From JBCCCJ01 sp039029315 (GTDB lineage Bacteria > Bacteroidota > Bacteroidia > J057): DNA of 64,000 nt. The notes beneath the pieces are model-generated. The model had not been told where the DNA came from. It saw nothing but the letters and a program-made list of their open reading frames with translations, and did no database searches. Below, piece by piece: positions 1 to 7,473 of the stretch. Each line of letters starts with the position of its first letter. Position 1 is the first letter of the stretch. A program made the translations under genes and the position numbers. The stretch covers positions 1-64,000 of the forward strand of contig JBCCGK010000046.1 of the NCBI GenBank assembly GCA_039029315.1, given 5' to 3'.

Positions 1-352
1 TATGTATATTTGGGAATCATCTTCCACCCTCTCACTCTCCCGCCAGCGGGAGACATCAGCCCACAAGGCCAGGAATCAACGATTTCCCCCTTTGGAGGGG
101 GTTGGGGGAGGAACAAGATCCTACAATTTAATTGTGTCCCCTAAGTAGATGGACAATATTAGTTTTGATTTTGGGTATAAGGGAAATAGGGGATATATTG
201 GCTTGATTGGTAAGATTTCTCCCGTATTTCCCTTATGCCCCCTATTTCCCTCACAGATAAATTTGTCTCCTTACTTACTTACAGACTAGAAATTGTTTAC
301 CTATTGAAATTGGAAAGAGAAATATATCTATTTCTTTCCGAATAAGAGCTGC
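1..352. other. Intergenic stretch with two competing inverted repeats
   Basis: No gene is visible in these 352 bases. Besides the hairpin at 36-53, the arm at 177-192 can pair with either of two downstream arms: ATAAGGGAAATA at 177-188 with 225-236, or AGGGAAATAGGGG at 180-192 with 239-251. The pyrimidine-rich motif at 230-251 recurs with 19 of 22 matches at 43878-43899, so it may be a dispersed repeat fragment. Confidence 0.4.
36..53. repeat. Perfect short hairpin (TCTCCCGC/GCGGGAGA)
   Basis: Eight-base arms separated by CA form a perfect GC-rich inverted repeat. A related CCCGCC/GGCGGG hairpin occurs at 51799-51816. It may be a REP-type hairpin or the terminator of a gene outside the window. 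Confidence 0.5.
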
Positions 353-1435
353 CTAGCCTTCTGATCGTTTGACCACTCGCCGAATCACATATCCTTGCGA
401 AGTCCAAATGGAAATGGAGTACAAACCATTTGGCATCTCTGTTAGATCCAGTTGATGGTTGTTGATGTCCTGACTCCTAATCAGTTTTCCCTGTTGGTCA
501 TAGATTCTGACTGAGCGTAATTCTTGGGAACTGCCAATGAGGTGAATGATTCCGCTGGATGGGTTGGGGAAAATACTGAGTGGCATATCAGTTTCTTGAT
601 GTACACTGATGGTCTCTGACAAAGTGGTTTCTCCATCCAGATCAATTTGCCGTAATCGATAATAATGGAGAGTAGTCTCCCTGGGCTGATGAACAAAGTC
701 ATAGGTTGTCTCTTTCTGGCTTGTTCCGTTGCCTTCTACAAACCCTATTTTCTTCCAATTCTGGTTATCTGTAGACGTTTCAACCGCAAATCCAGCATTG
801 TTTTCCTCTCGTGCTGTAGTCCAGCTGAGCAGGATTGAAGATCCGTATGCCTTTCCATCGAAGGAGATCAACTCCACCGGCAGGAGCAAGCTCGCAAATA
901 CCAGATCATCCAGAGATAGATAATTCACCCCGGATACGATGGTCATACTCAATTCAGTAATTGGATTGTTGTCCCAGGTCGCAGAAGAAAACGTGATCGC
1001 ATCAAAATCAAAATCACTCGGGGGATCGATACTAAATGTTTCATTGATGGTGCCTCCTGCAGCCAACTTGCCAGTAAATTGGACACTGCCAGTAGCTTTG
1101 TTGGTTCCATCATTGTTGCTGGTCCATGCACACCAGGAGGTGGATGAGGACACAACAAAGCTTTGACCGGAATTGGTGGCTTTCAGAGAGCCAAAGGAGC
1201 CGGATGAGCCTCCATCCCCAAAGCCAGACCCAAACCAAAAATCAGAACTGTTGCACCCCAGATTCGCAAAGTACTCTACCATCATGTCTCCGGTAGTCGT
1301 AAAGGAGAAGCCATTGGTGGTAAAGGAAGTAGCACCATTCGTTTCGGTTTCGAAGGTCTCGGTCTGAGATAGAGAAAAATGTGAGGTAATCAGAAATGGA
1401 ATGAGAAACAAAGTGTTAAATAGGGCCTTCTTCAT
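353..1435 (-). CDS. T9SS-sorted secreted protein, function unknown
   Basis: The 360-residue protein starts with a clear signal peptide (cleavage after about residue 24, ...HFSLSQ). The N-terminal half is Gly/Ser/Thr-rich with no family I recognise. At about 185-270 is a fibronectin-III-like segment (PVELISFDG, then LLSWTTA) often found just before the sorting domain in Bacteroidota secreted proteins. The last ~75 residues are a typical T9SS type A sorting domain: a FPNPSSG motif, an IYDQQGKLI strand and a MPNGLYSISI strand. Such proteins are exported by Sec, carried across the outer membrane by T9SS and released or attached to surface lipopolysaccharide. A dispersed repeat element lies upstream. 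Secretion route is fairly certain; role is unknown. Confidence 0.85.
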   Translation of the reverse strand: MKKALFNTLFLIPFLITSHFSLSQTETFETETNGATSFTTNGFSFTTTGDMMVEYFANLGCNSSDFWFGSGFGDGGSSGSFGSLKATNSGQSFVVSSSTSWCAWTSNNDGTNKATGSVQFTGKLAAGGTINETFSIDPPSDFDFDAITFSSATWDNNPITELSMTIVSGVNYLSLDDLVFASLLLPVELISFDGKAYGSSILLSWTTAREENNAGFAVETSTDNQNWKKIGFVEGNGTSQKETTYDFVHQPRETTLHYYRLRQIDLDGETTLSETISVHQETDMPLSIFPNPSSGIIHLIGSSQELRSVRIYDQQGKLIRSQDINNHQLDLTEMPNGLYSISIWTSQGYVIRRVVKRSEG

Positions 1436-1526
1436 GAATTGATCTGAATATTCTACAAAAAGTCATATTTGTTTATGAAAATTCCAATTGTTGTTGAAAG
1501 TAATCCTTACAGAAGTCATCTAAATA

Positions 1527-1705
1527 CGGAAGTGCAATACATGTAAGGCTGTCATCGGTACGTAGCAATGATCGGCAGACCATTGCTAGGTGGGATGTTA
1601 TCAAAGCGGATGGCTTCCTATTTACGATAGGCAAAGCGAGAGATGGTCTGCCGATCATCTCTACAAATATTCTGTCGGAAGATTAGCATGACAGTTGAAC
1701 CACTA
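1527..1705. mobile_element. MITE-like element, family A copy 1
   Basis: This 179-base segment is repeated in reverse orientation at 60747-60924 with high identity. One end carries TAGTGGTTCAAC (bottom strand), the other AGTGCAA, and both resemble imperfect terminal inverted repeats next to TA. Inside, a 14-base arm at 1570-1583 (GATCGGCAGACCAT) is the exact complement of 1643-1656. CTGTCAT at 1549-1555 pairs with ATGACAG at 1688-1694. Each 14-base arm also lies in its own small hairpin (GCAATG/CATTGC and GAGATG/CATCTC). It has no coding capacity, so it is probably a non-autonomous element. Confidence 0.8.
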
Positions 1706-1802
1706 TCCTAAATACAAATGATGATGCCAAATTATGGAAGCCCACCGCGTATTAAGAATTTTTGTATATTCGAAATAATAAGCTACTACTAATCAATTTA
1801 TT

Positions 1803-2774
1803 ATGACCTTCCTAATCGCGATTCTCGAAGTATTACTCGTTCTGACCATTCTTTTGGTCATCTATCTGAAACTTACCAACCGAAGGATTGAAAAAGCCCC
1901 CTTAAAGTACGCTATGGATACCTATTTGGCAGAGCCTGATGGGGAAGAAGGATATATCGAAAGAGAAGATGGCAGCAGGATCAGATACCTCGTGGCGGGT
2001 TCGGGACAGCCGATTGTACTGGCACATGGGTATGGAGGCTCACTTGCCGCCTGGCAGGTATTGAGTGCCGATTTGGTCCAAAAAGGATATCGGGTGATAA
2101 CCTTCGATCAACGTGGGCATGAGAAGTCTACGATTGGCTCAGATGGAATTGGATCTCAGGAAATGGCTTCAGACTACAAAGCTGTATTGGAGCATTTTGA
2201 TGTAAAAGATGGGGTGATCCTTGGACATTCCATGGGAGGCTTTTTGCTACAGGTATTTCTGCTCAATCATCCGGAAGTTGTGAAAGAGCGACTCAAGGGA
2301 GCAATCCTGATGGCGACCTTTGCTGGGGATATCAATCGAGATAATGCGCAAAATAAGGTGCAAATTCCTTTGATTAAATCGGGGATTCTGGTTGCCCTAA
2401 CCAAAATGGACTTATTCGGGATCCCTTTTGTGAACACACTTACTGGGGACCACTGTGATATGGGCATGGTCAAAGGCATGTTACAGGTATTTAATCGCAT
2501 CAACCACAAAGCCCTGATTCCGATTCTTCAGGCCTTTGTAGAAGAAAACCATTATGATCGATTGGGGGAAATTGATTTGCCAGTACGAGTCATTGTGGGA
2601 GAAAAGGATAAGACGACACCTCCTTTCCACTCTGACAATATGGCTTCCGGCATACAGGGTGCTTCTCTCACGCGTATCCCCGACAAAGGGCATCTGCTGA
2701 ACTGGGAGGCTCCAGAGGTGTTGGCGGATGCTTTGGTCGCTTTGGCCAAGGGAGAAACGATCGCCAGTGCATAA
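1803..2774 (+). CDS. Alpha/beta hydrolase, membrane anchored
   Basis: The 323-residue protein has one N-terminal hydrophobic segment (about 2-24) that likely anchors it in the inner membrane, followed by an alpha/beta hydrolase fold. The oxyanion motif HGYGGS lies near residue 75. The nucleophile elbow is GHSMGG near 141-146. The acid is likely the Asp of VGEKDKTTPP, and the catalytic His lies in DKGHLLNW near the C terminus. This is the layout of the lysophospholipase/epoxide hydrolase/haloperoxidase superfamily; the substrate cannot be told. It stands alone, with an inverted-repeat element just downstream that could terminate transcription. Confidence 0.85.
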   Translation: MTFLIAILEVLLVLTILLVIYLKLTNRRIEKAPLKYAMDTYLAEPDGEEGYIEREDGSRIRYLVAGSGQPIVLAHGYGGSLAAWQVLSADLVQKGYRVITFDQRGHEKSTIGSDGIGSQEMASDYKAVLEHFDVKDGVILGHSMGGFLLQVFLLNHPEVVKERLKGAILMATFAGDINRDNAQNKVQIPLIKSGILVALTKMDLFGIPFVNTLTGDHCDMGMVKGMLQVFNRINHKALIPILQAFVEENHYDRLGEIDLPVRVIVGEKDKTTPPFHSDNMASGIQGASLTRIPDKGHLLNWEAPEVLADALVALAKGETIASA

Positions 2775-2795
2775 CTCATAGACCATTTATGTTGT

Positions 2796-2861
2796 GAACA
2801 CCGAGATACAAGGACCTAGTGTTAATCCACTGATTAACCATTTCCCTGTATCTCGGTGTTC
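2796..2861. repeat. GAACAC-bounded double hairpin element, copy 1
   Basis: Perfect 15-base arms (GAACACCGAGATACA at 2796-2810, complement at 2847-2861) enclose an inner perfect hairpin GTTAATC/GATTAAC. A related element at 55899-55972 has the same outer GAACAC-GAGA ends and an inner TAATCA/TGATTA palindrome. It lies between two convergent genes and could also act as a bidirectional terminator. Confidence 0.65.
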
Positions 2862-2924
2862 TTATTTGGTATTGGCGAGGTTGTATGCGGCCAAATGCTA
2901 TCAACACCCGTTTGCGACTGCTAA

Positions 2925-3722
2925 TCAAGGAAGAATTTCTTCCATGACGGATATCCCCATTGCACCAAAATACCCCAAGGCATCATTGCTGAGATTGGAA
3001 GTTGGATTGGAGGGAGCTGCTGCGCCAGGGCCTGCTCCATTGCCGGTGATCTCTGCCAATTGGAAGTAATAGTCATAGACGGACTTGTCGATGCTGGCTG
3101 CAATGATCTGTAGGGTATCCCCAGAGGCAAAACTATTTTGGAAAAAGCTGATTGACCCCCCTTCTCCCCTTGGTTGGTTGCCATTGTAGAGATCATATTG
3201 TCGCAGCAATCGACCATTGTGGCGGATAAAAAAACGGACATAGGTGTCACTTTCTGGACGATCACTGCTGAAATAGACCGTGGGGACAAAGCCTGCCTCT
3301 CGAAAGGGAGAACCCGATTCATACATATAACTAAGCGAGTCCAACTGGATTGGTTCTGGCAAATAACTTAGCCCGCCATAGGTCTCTCCTTGTACCTCAA
3401 CTTGTAATTGGTAGACCTGATCGGCTTGCCCAATCCATCCATCACTCTGGTAGACCCCCTCTTCTGATTCTGTCAATTGGACCTCCGTTCCTTGTTCGTC
3501 GATGACCTTCACGATAGCATCGCTGATCCTTGGGTAACTTCCTGTTTCATAAAAGCCTGCACTTTGTGTAAGAATCACCTGATTGTTCAGGGGAGTATTG
3601 GTCAATGTTGCTTCAATGACCACTTTGCTATCCGCCTGATCGGCTTCGATTTCGATGACTTCTGTACAAGCGGAGAAGAACAGTGCCAGGATGGCGAGTA
3701 TACTAAGATGGTAAGAGTTCAT
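2925..3722 (-). CDS. DUF4249 family lipoprotein
   Basis: The 265-residue protein starts with a lipoprotein signal peptide: a hydrophobic stretch ending in FFSAC, with Cys about 19 as the lipidated residue. The following IEIEADQADSKVVIEATLTN-type start matches DUF4249, a Bacteroidota family almost always encoded next to a TonB-dependent receptor. Here it follows such a receptor on the same strand after 113 bases. The family is thought to be a cell-surface or periplasmic partner of the receptor; its ligand is unknown. The C terminus (GAMGISVMEEILP) looks complete. Confidence 0.85.
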   Translation of the reverse strand: MNSYHLSILAILALFFSACTEVIEIEADQADSKVVIEATLTNTPLNNQVILTQSAGFYETGSYPRISDAIVKVIDEQGTEVQLTESEEGVYQSDGWIGQADQVYQLQVEVQGETYGGLSYLPEPIQLDSLSYMYESGSPFREAGFVPTVYFSSDRPESDTYVRFFIRHNGRLLRQYDLYNGNQPRGEGGSISFFQNSFASGDTLQIIAASIDKSVYDYYFQLAEITGNGAGPGAAAPSNPTSNLSNDALGYFGAMGISVMEEILP

Positions 3723-3835
3723 TTTTTTATGATTAAAAGAGTATGATTGATGGAAGAAACAAGCTTATGCCTAATCGAAAAACTATCAAAAACATGTTTG
3801 TTGACAGGATGTCGTCAGCCAGAGACTGAGTACAA

Positions 3836-6181
3836 TCAAAATTGAAAATTCCAGGTAACAGAAGGCACCCAACGGAAAAGATAGGTCTTCACAGCCTCAA
3901 GTGTCCCAGGCACCGTCTCACTTTCTTGAAAATCAATCGTATAGGCATTTTTCCTCCCATAAGCATTGTAGAGAGAGGCATTCAGGCTTGTATTTGGATT
4001 CTTGCCGTACCAGGTGGCGCTAAGGTCCAGGCGATGGTAGTCTGGCATGCGGTAGCTGTTGCGTTCTGTATAGAGAGAAACCAGTTGTCCATCTACCACA
4101 TAGCTGCCAGTGGGGAAGGTTACAGCATCTCCAGTGTAGTACACCCAGGAACCTGAGAAAGACCACTTGGGATTGGGTTCATAAATGGCAACTACTGAGA
4201 CATCATGGGTTCTATCCTGGCGAGCTGAGAATGCCTTACCATTGTTAATCTCATCAAATTGACGGGTGGTTCTAGACAGCGTATAGGACACCCAGCCTGT
4301 CCATTTTCCCGCTGTCTTGCGAAGCAGGAATTCCGCACCATAAGATTGTCCTGATCCGAATACCAGTTGAGATTCGACTGTCTCGTTCAAGAAAAGATCA
4401 GCTCCGTTCTTGTATTCAATTTGGTTCTGAAGGTCTTTGTAATAGAGTTCCAGAGAGGCTTCCCAGCGATTGTCATCAAAATTGCGGAAGTAGCCAATGG
4501 AGAGCTGATCAGCAATTTCGGGTTCGACGATTTCGGAACTGGGTACCCAGACATCCGTAGGAGTTGTGGAAGTGGAGTTGGACAACAGATGTACATATTG
4601 TCGATTTCGAGCATAGGAAGCCTTGAGAGAAGACTGCTGATCGAGGACATAGGTAGCAGAAACCCGAGGTTCAAGTCCGCCATAGTTTTTTACGACCTCA
4701 TTGGACCCAAACACAGTCGAATCGCTCACATTTCCTTCTGCATCATACTGATAAAAGGTTCCCGGTCCCAGCACAGTGAAATTGGAATAACGCAAGCCAT
4801 AACTGAGTTTGAACGCTTCCCCCAAACTGAGGTCATGAGAAATGTAAGCAGCAGTTTCCAGGGCATAGCGATCCTCTAATCCTCTACCCTCATTATTGTC
4901 TGTTTCGCCAATTTTCACCACTCCAGGCACAAAGGTATGGTAGATCGCATTGACACCAAATTTTATGGTGTTTTGGCTATTGGCGTAATAACTGAAGTCT
5001 TCCTTCAGATTCCAATCCTGAATTCCAGACGTTATGCTGGCATTGGCAGCGTCTATATTGATGGAATAATCATAATCGCTATAGATAAGAGAAGAGTTCA
5101 AAAATAATTTGTCATTGAACAAGTGATTCCACCTCAAGGTAGCTGTTGCATTGCCCCAGTCTATCCCGAATCTATCCTGAAAACCAAAGACATCTCGCCC
5201 AAAGTATCCTGAGAGAAAGAGCTGGTCTTTTTCTCCAAGCTTATAATTGGCCTTGGCATTCAGGTCGTAAAAGTATAGTTGGGAGCTATTCAGATTGGAG
5301 TCGGGAGATAATGCCAAAAAAGCATCCGCATAAGTTCTTCTCCCGGAGACCATAAAGGAACTTTTGTCTTGTACAATGGGACCTTCAACCGTCAATCGAG
5401 AGGAAATCAACCCCAGACCACCTGATACGCCCCAGTTCTTGCTATTGCCATCTTTCATTCGGATATCCAGGGTAGAAGACAAGCGTCCGCCATACTCCGC
5501 TGGTTGATTGCCTTTATAGAGTTTGGTACTATTGATGGCATCTCCATTGAATACAGAGAAAAAACCTAGCAAATGAGAGGCATTGTAGACAGGGGCCTCA
5601 TCCAGCAAAATCAAGTTCTGATCAGTTCCTCCCCCTCGCACATAAAAGCCGCTGCTTCCTTCTCCTGCGGGCTTGACTCCCGGCAAAAGCTGAATCGTCT
5701 TGAGAACATCCGTTTCCCCAAACAAGACCGGAACCTTTTTGATCTCAGAAATGGTGAGTTGCGTAACTCCCATTTCAGTGGACTGTACATTGTCAGCTGC
5801 TGCCCTGCTGCTAATCACAACTTCCTCGACTTCTGCTTCAAAGGGAAAGAGTTCAATATCTTCCCGAACACTTCCTGCCAAATCAATGGTGGTTGTATCG
5901 GTTGCATATCCCAAAAATCGATACTGCACCTTATACTGCCCCTCAGGTACTGTCACCGAATAAAACCCATACTCATTGGCATAGGCACCTTTTCGGATTT
6001 CAGGTAAAAATACAGTCGCTCCGATCAGGGCTTCTCCTGTTTCTCCATCCCGGACATAGCCACTCAGGGTCTGGCTATCCTGGGCAGAAAGCTGCAGACT
6101 TGTGGAGAACAAAACAGGAATCAGCATCAGCGAAGCAACATAAGAGGAGAGTGAAAATCGCTTGTTTGTTGATTGTTTCAT
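3836..6181 (-). CDS. TonB-dependent receptor with CarboxypepD_reg-like N-terminal domain
   Basis: This is an outer-membrane active transporter. I take Met at 6181 as the start because it begins a good signal peptide (ending ...LQLSAQ); an ATG at 6217 would only add 12 residues. After the signal comes a carboxypeptidase-regulatory-like beta-sandwich (LSGYVRDGETGEALIGATV), typical of Bacteroidota receptors. A plug domain follows (VPVLFGETDVLKTIQLLPG, then GFYVRGGGTDQNLILLDEAPVYN split over neighbouring strands), then a long beta-barrel ending in the aromatic residue of WNFQF. The downstream DUF4249 lipoprotein is likely its partner. No SusD is present, so a polysaccharide-utilisation role is not supported. 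Substrate unknown. Confidence 0.9.
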   Translation of the reverse strand: MKQSTNKRFSLSSYVASLMLIPVLFSTSLQLSAQDSQTLSGYVRDGETGEALIGATVFLPEIRKGAYANEYGFYSVTVPEGQYKVQYRFLGYATDTTTIDLAGSVREDIELFPFEAEVEEVVISSRAAADNVQSTEMGVTQLTISEIKKVPVLFGETDVLKTIQLLPGVKPAGEGSSGFYVRGGGTDQNLILLDEAPVYNASHLLGFFSVFNGDAINSTKLYKGNQPAEYGGRLSSTLDIRMKDGNSKNWGVSGGLGLISSRLTVEGPIVQDKSSFMVSGRRTYADAFLALSPDSNLNSSQLYFYDLNAKANYKLGEKDQLFLSGYFGRDVFGFQDRFGIDWGNATATLRWNHLFNDKLFLNSSLIYSDYDYSINIDAANASITSGIQDWNLKEDFSYYANSQNTIKFGVNAIYHTFVPGVVKIGETDNNEGRGLEDRYALETAAYISHDLSLGEAFKLSYGLRYSNFTVLGPGTFYQYDAEGNVSDSTVFGSNEVVKNYGGLEPRVSATYVLDQQSSLKASYARNRQYVHLLSNSTSTTPTDVWVPSSEIVEPEIADQLSIGYFRNFDDNRWEASLELYYKDLQNQIEYKNGADLFLNETVESQLVFGSGQSYGAEFLLRKTAGKWTGWVSYTLSRTTRQFDEINNGKAFSARQDRTHDVSVVAIYEPNPKWSFSGSWVYYTGDAVTFPTGSYVVDGQLVSLYTERNSYRMPDYHRLDLSATWYGKNPNTSLNASLYNAYGRKNAYTIDFQESETVPGTLEAVKTYLFRWVPSVTWNFQF

Positions 6182-6690
6182 CAGATGATTGTTATCGAAA
6201 TATTTGTGTGAAAACATCTGATAAAACGGTTTCTAGGGGCATTGGAAGGCCAGATTCCTGAATCAGAACGTCCTGATTCAGGAATCTGGACAGCTGAATG
6301 AATCAGGGAGAAAGAAAATATCACTGTGAGGCGATCTCATTTCTCATAAAAAAAGGGAGGGCCAGCAAGGAGAATGATCTTTTTCCAGAAAATGTAAAAA
6401 AACTGTTGACATCAAAGGAGTGAGCGTGTCGGGACCGTTAAATAACTCAAGTGTACCGTTCAACCCGAAAAGGGAGTCCCTCACTCATTGGGTATCAATC
6501 TTTGTTGCAATTAGAAAAGCCTTTCGATAGGTTTATATATAATTCAAAAAAGGAATACGAAAAAGATGTCTCTTCGATTTGGCGAGGAAATCTTGTTCTG
6601 ACAATCAGCCAGGACAAAAGATTCTCACCGACAGGAAAACTATTTTTTGCGTGTTCCAATTTTTTTTTTACAACCAATTTTTTTAAACCT
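6182..6690. other. Divergent intergenic region
   Basis: The 509 bases between the leftward receptor and the rightward secreted protein should hold both promoters. The frame of the rightward gene is open back to 6451, but this extension (polar, AT-rich, no family signal) precedes the real signal peptide and ends in long T-runs at 6660-6685, so I treat it as non-coding leader. Only the hairpin at 6250-6289 stands out. Confidence 0.4.
6250..6289. promoter_or_regulatory. Perfect 17-bp hairpin in divergent intergenic region
   Basis: Arms 6250-6266 and 6273-6289 (CCAGATTCCTGAATCAG and its exact complement) are separated by six bases. The hairpin lies 69 bases upstream of the receptor start and 400 bases before the next rightward gene. 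It has no flanking T-run in either direction, so an operator or REP-type role seems as likely as termination. Confidence 0.5.
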
Positions 6691-7473
6691 ATGAAATCAC
6701 TAAACAACTTCCGAAACATGATCAGGGCTGCCTCTTTGATGTTGATCCTAGCCCTATTCTCAACAGTATCCTTCAGTCAAACCCACAATTCCTCCTGGAC
6801 CACCTTAAGTCAACAATGGCCCAATCTCCATTACTTTGATGCCATCTCACTGAACAAAGGGAACAAAATGTTCCTTGGAGGTCGGAATTCAGCTGGATAC
6901 CTTAGTTGGGGGGCCTATCCTGACAATACGCCCTCTCACGCTGCCAGATTCTGGGCCACAGGCGTCCATGCGGGCCAGATTATCTATTCCAGTTGGGGGA
7001 AGTCCATGGAATTTCGATTTTCCAATCCCAACATCTCTCCTTCCGGTGGACAACAGGTTGAATGGCAGACGGCTATGCATATCAGCAATGGTGGAAGAGT
7101 TGCAATCGGGACGACCAATACCCCGGCAGGCTACAAACTCTATGTGAAAGACGGAATTCTCACTGAGAAGGTCAAAGTAGCGGTTGTTGGTTCGTCAGAA
7201 TGGTCAGACTATGTGTTCCTTCCTTCCTATGAGTTACTGTCTCTCGAAGAAGTGGAAGATCATATCCAGGAAAATGGACACTTACACAAGACGCCTTCAG
7301 CAGTAAGCATTGCAGAAGAGGGGGGATTTGAATTGAAAGAAATGACCATCAATCAGCAGGAAAAAATAGAAGAACTCTATCTGCACATGATTGAGATGAA
7401 CAAGCGACTCAAGGAAGTCGAGCAGGAAAATGTCTCATTGCACGCGAAAATCAAGGAATTGTCAACCGAATGA
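6691..7473 (+). CDS. Secreted protein with tail-fibre-type C-terminal coiled coil
   Basis: The start at 6691 (MKSLNNFRNM) is chosen because it gives a 30-residue signal peptide ending VSFSQ. The protein is then 260 residues. The middle resembles the beta-rich repeats of Bacteroidota tail-fibre-like proteins (GGRVAIGTTNTPAGYKLYVKDG). The end has the W-S-DYVFLPSYELLSLEEVE motif, an HLHKTPSA stretch and a heptad coiled coil (about 215-260), an arrangement common to Bacteroidota proteins related to phage tail-fibre tips. The downstream tyrosinase start overlaps its stop (ATGA), so the two are probably translationally coupled. A trimeric surface or chaperone-like role is inference. Confidence 0.75.
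   Translation: MKSLNNFRNMIRAASLMLILALFSTVSFSQTHNSSWTTLSQQWPNLHYFDAISLNKGNKMFLGGRNSAGYLSWGAYPDNTPSHAARFWATGVHAGQIIYSSWGKSMEFRFSNPNISPSGGQQVEWQTAMHISNGGRVAIGTTNTPAGYKLYVKDGILTEKVKVAVVGSSEWSDYVFLPSYELLSLEEVEDHIQENGHLHKTPSAVSIAEEGGFELKEMTINQQEKIEELYLHMIEMNKRLKEVEQENVSLHAKIKELSTE

Noticed and set aside
1473..1658. Short leftward frame of 61 codons
   Set aside because: It lies in the MITE-like element and is explained by its inverted repeats; no protein-like pattern.
3836..6181. Polysaccharide-utilisation locus around the TonB receptor
   Set aside because: The partner is DUF4249, not SusD, and no glycoside hydrolases lie nearby.
6451..6690. N-terminal extension of the tail-fibre-type protein
   Set aside because: Polar and AT-rich, placed before a clear signal peptide and ending in T-runs; judged to be leader.
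6691..7473. Phage tail gene
   Set aside because: Its tail-type motifs are common in Bacteroidota chromosomal secreted proteins, it has a signal peptide, and no phage genes surround it.
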